Shown: positions 1-5,703 of the stretch, piece by piece
How the letters are laid out: the number at the start of each line of letters is the position of its first letter
Position numbering within the stretch: the stretch's first letter is position 1
Source of the DNA: Bacteroidales bacterium
GTDB taxonomy: Bacteria; Bacteroidota; Bacteroidia; Bacteroidales; WCHB1-69
DNA length: 5,849 bases
Direction of reading: 5' to 3'
Assembly (NCBI GenBank): GCA_024400715.1
Contig: JAKSMH010000085.1
Location: forward strand, 1 to 5,849
The notes under the pieces: model-generated
What the model saw: the letters and a program-made list of their open reading frames with translations, nothing else
Databases searched by the model: none
What the model was told of the DNA's origin: nothing
Program-made: the position numbers and the translations under genes

Positions 1-18
1 GGTTGTGGTGATATAACT

Positions 19-89
19 CGGTGACTTTTTTGTTTTATTCGTAGATGTGTAGGACAAAAATCAAACCCAACTTTAGTTTTATGAAAAAA
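19..89 (+). repeat. Leader repeat, copy A (matches 5633-5703)
   Basis: This stretch aligns without gaps to 5633-5703, at an offset of 5614; I count about 64 identical bases of 71. Both copies run from CGGTGAC through a T-rich segment to ATGAAAAAA. At the place where copy B has a perfect TAnnTTTG box (TAAATTTG), this copy has TAGATGTG at 42-49, with one consensus base changed, so its promoter may be weaker or dead. The ATG at 81 opens only a 15-codon frame. The repeat probably marks the start of a duplicated module. That it is a promoter-leader unit is inference; the repetition is seen directly. Confidence 0.8.
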
Positions 90-128
90 CGGGCGTTTGA
101 TATATTTCTCTGGGACATGCTTATTTGA
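81..128 (+). other. 15-codon ORF in the leader, possible remnant or upstream ORF
   Basis: The frame encodes MKKRAFDIFLWDMLI and then TGA. Its ATG aligns exactly with the ATG of the 44-codon secreted small ORF at 5695, but the similarity stops after the lysine codons. It could be the stump of a small secreted-peptide gene lost by deletion, an upstream ORF that affects translation of the gene at 150, or chance. Nothing in the peptide indicates a function. It ends 21 bases before the DUF4932-like start. Confidence 0.25.
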
Positions 129-149
129 AATCAATAAACACCACATATT

Positions 150-1565
150 ATGAATAAATTTTCAAAAACGTTTTTTGTAATTTTGTTTGTTTTGGGCTCA
201 GGCAGCTGTATCGCACAACCACGTGCCCGCGTTGACGAACGCTTCGAGCTGACAGGTGTCGTTTTCAGCTTGATAGAGGAGGATGCCTATCGCCAACTAT
301 GTTCTGTAAATTATCTGAATGATATTGAAGAATACTTCGCCAAATACAAAAATCATGAATTAATCCAATTCGTCAATCAAAAAATCAACGACAATTTTTA
401 CTTAGATTTTCCTTGTACGTTAGCAGCCGATATTGAAATCACACCTAACGGAATTGTCTTTACCCATCAATGGAAAACCTATTATGACGATTACACGGTG
501 TATTCAGATGTGGAAACATGGACTAAAACCGAGATGGACGAATATTTGCGATTACTCAATAAATTCTACAAAGACACCAAATTTCATAGATTTTTCGTTT
601 CACATAAGGATTTTTATTCAGCTGCAGAAGATGCTTATCAAGAAATAACGAACAAAATTGATACGACCTGGTTCTTGAACTTTTTCGGAAAACCATACGC
701 AATGGAAAACATTTGGATTGTTCCTGCCTTGGGTGGGAACAATTTTGGATTTAGAAGGATTGACTCTTCTGGAAAAGAATATAATAACTGCATTATAAGT
801 TGTACCCGAATCAATGAGAAAGGGAAACCATTTTTTAATACCAATGATTTCAAACTTCTCATTCATGAAAGTTGCCACAACTATACGCAACCCTTATGGG
901 AAAAATACTATAAACAATGTGAGGATATATGCGACACCATATATTCATTTTTAGGTGATATATTGGTTGAAAACCATTACGGTTCTCCTTCTTCAACCAT
1001 TTTTGAAGGAATGAACCGCCTTTATGAATATTGCTACTATAAGGATCATAATACCTTGGAGAATGAATTTTTTACCTTAGACTGCTCCTTAAAAGACGCT
1101 GCTTCACAAGGTTTTCCTTGGTTAATCGAAGCTATGACGTTTCTGGACAACTTCGATAAAAATAGAAATGTATATGAAAATTGCGAAGCATTCGTTCCTG
1201 ATTTAATCCAATTCCTACACAACGTTGCAAGGAATATGGCAGAGTACTACTATCCTAAAATTCATGAATTGGCACCCCTAATCATCAACACTTTCCCCGC
1301 CCAAAACTCCGTAGTCAACACCAATATAGGAACTATAATGTTCAAATTTTCACAACCTATAAAAAGCATTTTAGAATTTGAAGACGTAAATGGAAATTTA
1401 TCTTGGGATGACGTAAATTTCTCTATGACGGATGAGAACACACACTGTTTAACATTGAAAGGACCACTCAAACCGCATACACAATACAAAATTGTCATCT
1501 ATGGGTTGACTGAATCCTGCCATTGCACCACTAGGGATTTCAAACTGTTTTTTGAAACGAAATAA
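150..1565 (+). CDS. Secreted DUF4932-like HExxH protein, copy 1, with C-terminal Ig-like domain
   Basis: The 471-residue protein starts with an N-terminal signal sequence (hydrophobic core about residues 8-19) with a likely signal peptidase I site at CIA|QP near residue 23, so it should act in the periplasm or outside the cell. The segment from VDERFEL (about residue 28) resembles proteins labelled DUF4932 in Bacteroidota. A zincin-type HExxH motif is seen as H239-E240-S-C-H243 followed by NYT. The downstream E286-G-M-N-R is shared with the paralogue at 2537 and is my candidate for the third zinc ligand. From about residue 375, the pattern P-x9-N-S-V-V-N-T then I-M-F-K-F-S-Q-P-I resembles an SbsA/Big_5 Ig-like domain. 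The gene is followed 13 bases later by a broken radical SAM gene with the same spacing style as the intact pair downstream. Protease activity is inferred from the motif; substrate unknown. Processing of an exported modified peptide or self-protection are possible roles. Confidence 0.82.
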   Translation: MNKFSKTFFVILFVLGSGSCIAQPRARVDERFELTGVVFSLIEEDAYRQLCSVNYLNDIEEYFAKYKNHELIQFVNQKINDNFYLDFPCTLAADIEITPNGIVFTHQWKTYYDDYTVYSDVETWTKTEMDEYLRLLNKFYKDTKFHRFFVSHKDFYSAAEDAYQEITNKIDTTWFLNFFGKPYAMENIWIVPALGGNNFGFRRIDSSGKEYNNCIISCTRINEKGKPFFNTNDFKLLIHESCHNYTQPLWEKYYKQCEDICDTIYSFLGDILVENHYGSPSSTIFEGMNRLYEYCYYKDHNTLENEFFTLDCSLKDAASQGFPWLIEAMTFLDNFDKNRNVYENCEAFVPDLIQFLHNVARNMAEYYYPKIHELAPLIINTFPAQNSVVNTNIGTIMFKFSQPIKSILEFEDVNGNLSWDDVNFSMTDENTHCLTLKGPLKPHTQYKIVIYGLTESCHCTTRDFKLFFETK

Positions 1566-1578
1566 CAAACAACGAAAC

Positions 1579-1974
1579 ATGAAAACTAACGACAAAATAA
1601 AGGTTTCCAGATATACCTTCACTATAAAAGATAGAAATCAATTTTATCTGTACAATACCTTATCGAATGCCTTAATTGAAGTGGATGAAGCATTGTTCAA
1701 TTTTATTAATCATCGTAAAGGACTTAATGATGACATTGGCCATCGTCTGGATGACAAAATGCTTTCTTCTCTGATGGAATCGAAATTCATTACTGAAAAT
1801 GATGAGGATGATTTTCTTACATACAAATCCAATATCCTTTCTTTAAGGAACGAAAAGCATTGTGCCATTCTTACCATTGCCCCCACCATGGACTGTTGCT
1901 TTAACTGCCACTATTGCTTTGAAAAAACTCAACACATACTCCCTATTCCCTATTACCTATTACTTATTCCCTAA
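1579..1974 (+). pseudogene. Truncated radical SAM peptide maturase, N-terminal part only
   Basis: About 116 codons match the intact maturase at 3980-5320, then homology ends abruptly at base 1926. The retained part is the N-terminal domain (KVSRYTFTIKDRNQF onward) and the cluster motif Cys106-x3-Cys110-x2-Cys113. The remaining 15 codons are read from heptanucleotide repeats and end in TAA. The rest of the barrel and the whole SPASM domain are missing, so a stable enzyme is very unlikely. I chose ATG 1579 because MKTNDK is the start shared by both copies; the in-frame ATG at 1552 would overlap the upstream gene. The first 86 bases are identical to the other copy. It may be a simple relic, a donor for gene conversion, or a retained N-terminal domain that still binds leader peptides; the last is speculative. 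Confidence 0.88.
1938..1972 (-). repeat. Heptanucleotide tandem repeat, array 1
   Basis: On the minus strand the sequence reads as degenerate 7-base units such as TAGGGAA, TAAGTAA and TAGGTAA, about five in a row. It lies directly at the breakpoint of the truncated radical SAM gene. Bases 1951-1968 are an exact 18-base reverse complement of 5326-5343 in the second array. Such short tandem heptamers are prone to slippage and are often found next to rearrangement points; a causal role here is inference. Confidence 0.8.
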
Positions 1975-1980
1975 AACAGG

Positions 1981-2184
1981 TGCCCCCCGCAGGGACATCG
2001 CCAAAGGAACTACCAACTCTAAGTACGATGTTCCCTGCTAAAAAGCACCCAGGTCGCATATATCGTGATGTTTGTAACACGATGGCACAAGAAATCATGT
2101 ACAAAAATACAACTTTTTTCTGTACGGATGACAAAACCGTAAGTGCCGAGCAAACTGCCGGCACGCCCCGCGGTGGAAGGGGGG
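1981..2184. other. GC-rich hairpin block, candidate repeat element or structured RNA
   Basis: This gene-poor stretch is richer in G and C than its neighbours and holds a string of inverted repeats. Hairpin 1 spans 1989-2038, with a 12-bp stem GCAGGGACATCG against CGATGTTCCCTGC (one bulged base) and a 25-base loop. Hairpin 2 is 2062-2083 (ATCGTG/CACGAT), hairpin 3 is 2099-2125 (GTACAAAA/TTTT..GTAC), and hairpin 4 is 2143-2164 (GTGCCG/CGGCAC). The C run at 1983-1988 can face the G run at 2179-2184. The block sits between a broken gene and the precursor, which suits a small non-autonomous mobile element or inserted repeat. I cannot name the family and found no transposase. Reading frames across it look like shadows. 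Confidence 0.45.
2102..2109 (-). promoter_or_regulatory. Minus-strand TAnnTTTG box inside the hairpin block
   Basis: On the minus strand the sequence is TATTTTTG, a perfect match to the Bacteroidota -7 consensus TAnnTTTG. A TTTG lies 22 bases upstream on that strand (plus-strand 2132-2135), close to the expected -33 spacing. A transcript from it would start near 2095 and run leftward through hairpins 2 and 1 into the broken radical SAM gene. The ATG just after the box is too close to be its start codon. Chance matches are common in AT-rich DNA. Confidence 0.35.
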
Positions 2185-2210
2185 AGTATATATTTTTAAT
2201 TTTGAGAAAG

Positions 2211-2465
2211 ATGAAAATCATAAAAGAAATAGAAAAAAGCAGATTATCAGAAAGTAATATGAATGCCATTAATGGTGGCATTCAGGTAGGTGAAAATTGC
2301 AGCGAAAATGTTATTTATAGATCTTGTGCAAGTTTAGATGGAAAAAATTTTGAAGTTACAGATTGCTATAATAAATTATCTTGCCCAGCATCATATTTCG
2401 CATGTTCTGGACCAGATTCCTACAGAACATGTTCTACCACAACTAAATTTGAAGAACGACACTAA
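2211..2465 (+). CDS. GG-leader cysteine-rich peptide precursor (RiPP precursor)
   Basis: The gene encodes 84 residues. Residues 1-23 form a lysine- and glutamate-rich leader ending LSESNMNAINGG, which matches the double-glycine leader style of Bacteroidales natural-product precursors paired with radical SAM maturases. The core is 61 residues with six cysteines at 30, 39, 52, 58, 65 and 74 (spacings 8, 12, 5, 6, 8), several preceded by small or polar residues, and ends in a charged tail. The likely fate is cytoplasmic modification by the maturase at 3980, then cleavage after GG and export by a C39 ABC transporter; only a stub of one is visible at 5344. I chose ATG 2211 because it gives a normal leader; the frame is open upstream to 1980 but that stretch is the hairpin block. 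The modification is unknown: thioether links and oxidised disulfides are both possible. Confidence 0.85.
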   Translation: MKIIKEIEKSRLSESNMNAINGGIQVGENCSENVIYRSCASLDGKNFEVTDCYNKLSCPASYFACSGPDSYRTCSTTTKFEERH

Positions 2466-2477
2466 TTAAAAGTATCT

Positions 2478-2515
2478 AGGGTGCCTAAGCTTGACACCCT
2501 GAATTAATATTTTTT
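2478..2515 (+). terminator. Hairpin plus T-run after the precursor, likely attenuator
   Basis: AGGGTG (2478-2483) pairs with CACCCT (2495-2500) around an 11-base loop containing AAGCTT, and a six-T run follows at 2510-2515. The T-run is nine bases from the stem, so this is a weak intrinsic terminator at best. It sits between the precursor and the DUF4932-like gene. Partial termination there would give more precursor mRNA than enzyme mRNA, a common arrangement in peptide clusters. Confidence 0.5.
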
Positions 2516-2536
2516 CAACTTAAACATTTTAACATT

Positions 2537-3967
2537 ATGACTTCTTTCCTCAAACCTTTGCTTATTTCATTGGCAATTTTTTTGATTACCAATGATATAT
2601 TGGCCCAATCATTAGGGCATGTTGATGAACGTTTCGAACTGACAAGCATTGTGTTCCGATTAACCGACGATGTGGCATTTGTCCATTCCAATCCCGATGC
2701 TTACATTAAGGATATTGATGATTATTTCTCCAAATACAAAGAGCACGAACTGATTGAATACGTCAAAAAGACAATGTATTCAAAATCCATATTGGATATT
2801 TCTTTGCCAGCAAGTTTTGCCAGCGACATAAAGATAACCCCCAAAGGCATTGTCTGGGATGACGAGTGGCTGAAAACATTTGATCCTTACGACACGCTTC
2901 TTACAAACCGAATCTGGACCCAGGCTGAACTGAAAGAATATCTTCGTTTGCTGAACAAGTTTTATAAAGATACTCGTTTTCATCAGTTCTTTGTGAATCA
3001 CAAAGACTTTTATAAAAGCATCGAGGATAGTTTCATATCAATTGAGGAAAGTATTGACACTGCTTGGTTCAATAATTTCTTCGGAACGTCATTTAACATG
3101 GAAAACATTTGGATTGTGCCAACAAATGGTGATTTTAACTTTGCAGTCCTCAAAAAAGACCATTATGGGAATAATCACAACAACTGCGCCGTTTCCTGCG
3201 TTAAAACTGACACTTTAGGGAATCCCTATTTGCACGAATCTATCTTCAATACGCTGATACACGAAATTTGCCACAACTATACCAATCCCATTTGCGAACG
3301 TCATGAAGCTGAATTCCAAGCCGTATGCGACACCCTATATACCTACGTCTCAAAGCCATTAATCAGAGAATATTATGGAGGTTCACTATCAATTATATAT
3401 GAAGGATTCAATAGATTATGTGAATTTGCCTATTTCAAGAGTCATCATTTGTGGTCTGACGAGCTTTTACATGAAAAAAGCATAGGAAATATACACAGAG
3501 GATTCTTTTGGTTTGAGGATATGCAGCGTTTTTTGGACGTGTTTTTCCAAAACCGGGATAAATTCAAAACCTTTGAAGGCTTTCTTCCTGAACTCAAAGC
3601 GTTTTTAGAACGTTCCACAGAACTGATGCCACATTATTACTGTCCTAAGTACGACTTGATTAGACCTCAAGTCGTTGCCACGTATCCAGCATACAATGCC
3701 GTGGTTGATACCAACCTGAAGTCTATCACGATACAGTTCTCGAAACCCATGCAGCGAATCGATGCCAGAGATATTGTTGATGACAAAAATATTTCACCAT
3801 TACCTAAGGGAAGGACATACTGGGAAAACGACTACACCTATGTTGTTTCATGGAGTGGAAATCTAAAAGCACACACCAAGTATGGATTTAGAGTTGACCA
3901 CTGGTTTGCCGATTCAATTGATCATTATGGAAGCATACCCTACGACTTGATTTTTGAAACAAAATAA
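2537..3967 (+). CDS. Secreted DUF4932-like HExxH protein, copy 2, with C-terminal Ig-like domain
   Basis: This 476-residue paralogue of the protein at 150 is colinear over its whole length. The signal sequence (hydrophobic about residues 5-20) is likely cut at ILA|QS near residue 24. Shared landmarks are VDERFEL near residue 29, the EYLRLLNKFYKDT segment, MENIWIVP, the motif H242-E243-I-C-H246-NYT, and Y-E289-G-F-N-R, where E289 is the candidate third metal ligand. The C-terminal stretch with ATYPAYNAVVDTN then ITIQFSKPM fits an SbsA/Big_5 Ig-like domain. It lies 71 bases after the precursor and 12 bases before the maturase, so the three probably form one operon. The pair has diverged clearly, unlike the adjacent maturase copies. 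A periplasmic or surface metalloprotease is inferred, acting on the exported product or giving immunity; its substrate cannot be read from the sequence. Confidence 0.85.
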   Translation: MTSFLKPLLISLAIFLITNDILAQSLGHVDERFELTSIVFRLTDDVAFVHSNPDAYIKDIDDYFSKYKEHELIEYVKKTMYSKSILDISLPASFASDIKITPKGIVWDDEWLKTFDPYDTLLTNRIWTQAELKEYLRLLNKFYKDTRFHQFFVNHKDFYKSIEDSFISIEESIDTAWFNNFFGTSFNMENIWIVPTNGDFNFAVLKKDHYGNNHNNCAVSCVKTDTLGNPYLHESIFNTLIHEICHNYTNPICERHEAEFQAVCDTLYTYVSKPLIREYYGGSLSIIYEGFNRLCEFAYFKSHHLWSDELLHEKSIGNIHRGFFWFEDMQRFLDVFFQNRDKFKTFEGFLPELKAFLERSTELMPHYYCPKYDLIRPQVVATYPAYNAVVDTNLKSITIQFSKPMQRIDARDIVDDKNISPLPKGRTYWENDYTYVVSWSGNLKAHTKYGFRVDHWFADSIDHYGSIPYDLIFETK

Positions 3968-3979
3968 CAAATGCCAAAC

Positions 3980-5320
3980 ATGAAAACTAACGACAAAATA
4001 AAGGTTTCCAGATATACCTTCACTATAAAAGATAGAAATCAATTTTATCTGTACAATACCTTATCAAATGCCCTGCTTGAAGTTGATGAAGAATTGTTCG
4101 CTTTCATTAATCATCATAAAGAACTTAGTGATAATATTGGACATCGTCTGGACGATAAAATCGTTTCTTCGCTGATGGAATCGAAATTCATTACCGAAAA
4201 TGATGAGGATGATTTTCTTACATACAAATCCAATATTCTTTCTTTAAGGAACGAAAAGCATTGTGCCATTCTTACCATTGCCCCCACTATGGATTGTTGC
4301 TTTAACTGCCACTATTGCTTTGAAAAGTCTAAGCGTCCTAGTTATATGTCTGAAGATGTGATGAAAGGCATCGTTAAATTCCTCGCCAATATTGAAAATC
4401 TCAAATTGTTGAAAATTACGTGGTTTGGTGGGGAACCGCTCATGGCAGTTCCAGAAATGGAAAAACTGTATAGAAAATTGCGGCGTAATTTTAAAGACGT
4501 GCATTTCTTTTCTAACATCATCACTTCTGGTTATCATTTGAATGAGCAAAATATTAGAAGCTTACAAAAAATGAAAGTGTCACACATTCAAATCACACTT
4601 GACGGTTTGAAGGAGACCCACAACAGAATCAAGTTTACAGAAGGTTGCGATGATGCTTTCTCTACTGTCCTTGACAATATAGAAAGAACGTGCGAACTGG
4701 CTCCAGAAATCCGCATTGTGGTTAGAACCAATCTTACAAAAAGCAATGCGCACGAATATCAAGAACTGCAACAAACGATTCTTTCCCGTTTCGCTGGTAA
4801 GAATGTTCATATTGCCCCCGCTTTTGTGATGAATCGTAGCGATTGTAGCAATATTCATGATTCGAATCTGTTTTCTGCCAAAGAATATCCTGAATACATC
4901 TTGGGCTTGGCTGAAAGAGGTATAGATTCTCCTCAAATCAGATATCCTGACAAGATTTTCACCGAATGTGCCATCAGAAATCCGTATTCCCTTTCATTTG
5001 ACCCAGAAGGGAACGTTTATAAGTGTTGGGAACATATCGGTGAATTTAAATACGCTATTGGGAAAATTTCAAAAAATGGTAAGATTGAGAAGGTTAATAG
5101 CATACTCCTTAACCGGCATCTCTACGGAGCAGACCCTCTAGACGATCGTGTTTGTCGCAAATGCCCATATCTACCAATTTGCGGCGGCGGTTGCCCAATA
5201 CAACGTGTGGAAAATGCTTTCAATAACGGTAAAAATATTTGTTGCACATACTACAAAGGACACATTGATGAGTTTATCCTTGAACATATTCGGAGAAAGG
5301 AAGCGATGGAAAATAGGTAA
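3980..5320 (+). CDS. Radical SAM/SPASM peptide maturase
   Basis: The 446-residue enzyme is intact. The N-terminal ~95 residues (KVSRYTFTIKDRNQFYLYN onward) resemble the leader-recognition region of Bacteroidota peptide maturases. The SAM cluster motif is Cys106-x3-Cys110-x2-Cys113, followed by WFGGEPL as expected for the GGE motif that contacts SAM. The SPASM domain is complete: Cys330-x13-G-x4-Cys349, then Cys392-x2-Cys395-x5-Cys401-x3-Cys405 and a final CC at 421-422, enough for two auxiliary iron-sulfur clusters. SPASM maturases commonly install thioether, carbon-carbon or epimerised centres; which one applies here is unknown. The likely substrate is the six-cysteine precursor at 2211. I prefer ATG 3980 to ATG 3971 because MKTNDK is shared with the truncated copy. 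The stop codon lies inside a heptanucleotide repeat, so the last residues may be recently altered. Confidence 0.93.
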   Translation: MKTNDKIKVSRYTFTIKDRNQFYLYNTLSNALLEVDEELFAFINHHKELSDNIGHRLDDKIVSSLMESKFITENDEDDFLTYKSNILSLRNEKHCAILTIAPTMDCCFNCHYCFEKSKRPSYMSEDVMKGIVKFLANIENLKLLKITWFGGEPLMAVPEMEKLYRKLRRNFKDVHFFSNIITSGYHLNEQNIRSLQKMKVSHIQITLDGLKETHNRIKFTEGCDDAFSTVLDNIERTCELAPEIRIVVRTNLTKSNAHEYQELQQTILSRFAGKNVHIAPAFVMNRSDCSNIHDSNLFSAKEYPEYILGLAERGIDSPQIRYPDKIFTECAIRNPYSLSFDPEGNVYKCWEHIGEFKYAIGKISKNGKIEKVNSILLNRHLYGADPLDDRVCRKCPYLPICGGGCPIQRVENAFNNGKNICCTYYKGHIDEFILEHIRRKEAMENR

Positions 5321-5346
5321 TAGGTAATAAGTAATAGGTAATAATG
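5312..5346 (+). repeat. Heptanucleotide tandem repeat, array 2
   Basis: Five 7-base units follow each other: AATAGGT, AATAGGT, AATAAGT, AATAGGT and AATAATG. The array supplies the last codons and stop of the maturase and the ATG of the C39 stub. Bases 5326-5343 are the exact reverse complement of 1951-1968, so the two arrays flank the precursor-DUF4932-maturase unit in opposite orientation. Confidence 0.85.
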
Positions 5347-5478
5347 AGGAAGTTTTCGTTTTATCGGCAGTTGGATGCGATGGACTGCGGGCCGACGTGC
5401 CTGCGGATAATTTTTCTTCCAAAACGACGTGAAAATGGGGTGTTTTTCGTCCAGTTTTCGTCCATAATCCGTTTATAA
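5344..5478 (+). pseudogene. Remnant of a C39-peptidase ABC exporter, first ~21 codons
   Basis: The frame begins MRKFSFYRQLDAMDCGPTCL, the characteristic start of the peptidase C39 domain of bacteriocin-type ABC exporters, in which the DCGP cysteine is catalytic (Cys15 here) and the preceding Gln helps form the oxyanion hole. After residue 21 the frame runs into unrelated sequence and stops at residue 44; a full exporter of this type has about 700 residues. The rest of the peptidase, the membrane domain and the ATPase are gone. Its place 23 bases after the maturase stop suggests that the unit once included its own GG-cleaving exporter. Export now would need a transporter elsewhere. Identification is from the N-terminal motif only, but that motif is very distinctive. 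Confidence 0.8.
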
Positions 5479-5587
5479 TCATTTTTTTCAAGGCAAATGT
5501 ATGAAAAAAAACAAGGTGAAACGACAAAAATTTTCGGTCTCGTAAAACATTGCCACATTGTTCGTTAGGACGAAAACTGGACGAAAA
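5444..5587. repeat. 20-bp perfect inverted repeat around a 104-base spacer
   Basis: Bases 5444-5463 are the exact reverse complement of 5568-5587. The left arm overlaps the tail of the C39 stub, so it was probably joined to that stub by the event that truncated the exporter. The right arm forms the first two units of the GACGAA array. The arms could fold as a long hairpin or serve as paired protein-binding sites. No transposase or target duplication is visible. Confidence 0.75.
5494..5501 (-). promoter_or_regulatory. Minus-strand TAnnTTTG box (TACATTTG)
   Basis: The minus strand reads TACATTTG, a perfect match to the Bacteroidota -7 consensus, inside the spacer of the inverted repeat. A possible TTTG (plus-strand CAAA at 5525-5528) is 23 bases upstream, slightly far. 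It would send transcription leftward, antisense to the C39 stub and maturase. No convincing minus-strand gene follows, so it may be a relic or chance. Confidence 0.3.
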
Positions 5588-5616
5588 GTTGACGAAAACT
5601 GGACGAACTTTGACGA
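5569..5616 (+). promoter_or_regulatory. Helically phased GACGAA array, candidate regulator-binding sites
   Basis: GACGAA occurs at 5569, 5580, 5591 and 5602, then GACGAT at 5612, giving spacings of 11, 11, 11 and 10 bp. The units therefore face nearly the same side of the helix. A 17-base composite, GACGAAAACTGGACGAA, occurs twice at a 22-bp period (5569-5585 and 5591-5607) and once inverted at 5446-5462. The array ends 40 bases before the TAAATTTG box at 5656, so it is well placed to bind an activator or repressor of the downstream small ORF. The regulator is unknown; a LytTR-type or other dimeric factor is possible. Confidence 0.6.
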
Positions 5617-5632
5617 TTTTTCTCATACAACG

Positions 5633-5703
5633 CGGTGACTTTTTTGTTTTATTTGTAAATTTGTAAGAAAAAAATCAAACCAAACTTTTGTTTTATGAAA
5701 AAA
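5633..5703 (+). repeat. Leader repeat, copy B (matches 19-89)
   Basis: This is the second copy of the leader at 19-89, gapless over about 71 bases through the start codon. Unlike copy A it carries an intact TAAATTTG box and leads into a small ORF with a proper signal sequence. The array of GACGAA sites lies just upstream; the matching region of copy A is outside the window. Confidence 0.8.
5656..5663 (+). promoter_or_regulatory. Promoter -7 box (TAAATTTG) for the small ORF
   Basis: TAAATTTG matches the Bacteroidota consensus TAnnTTTG exactly. Transcription would begin near 5670, giving a leader of roughly 25 bases before ATG 5695. There is no TTTG at the usual -33 distance: the nearest (5643-5646) leaves only 9 bases. 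That would fit dependence on an activator bound to the upstream GACGAA array. Confidence 0.55.

Noticed and set aside
150..227. Lipoprotein signal at Cys20 of the first DUF4932-like protein
   Set aside because: The residues before the cysteine (SGS) do not make a good lipobox, and the paralogue has no cysteine there; an A-Q signal peptidase I site is shared by both.
1552..1578. Upstream in-frame ATG for the truncated maturase, overlapping the DUF4932-like gene
   Set aside because: Both maturase copies share MKTNDK immediately after a similar 12-13 base spacer, so the later ATG is the better start.
2197..2204. TAATTTTG as a promoter for the precursor
   Set aside because: It matches TAnnTTTG but lies only six bases before the ATG and has no -33 partner; it would require a leaderless transcript.
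1980..2210. N-terminal extension of the precursor to ATG 1980
   Set aside because: The extension is translated hairpin block with a proline- and glycine-rich nonsense composition, while ATG 2211 gives a standard GG leader.
1964..2281. 105-codon minus-strand ORF through the hairpin block
   Set aside because: It spans the precursor start and non-coding hairpins and shows no recognisable domain; treated as a shadow, although minus-strand transcription remains possible.
5569..5616. CRISPR-like array
   Set aside because: Units of 11 bp with 4-base spacers are far too short, and no cas genes are present; regulator sites fit better.
5171..5626. 151-codon minus-strand ORF
   Set aside because: It is antisense to the SPASM domain, the heptamer array, the C39 stub and the GACGAA array, so its peptide is explained by those features.
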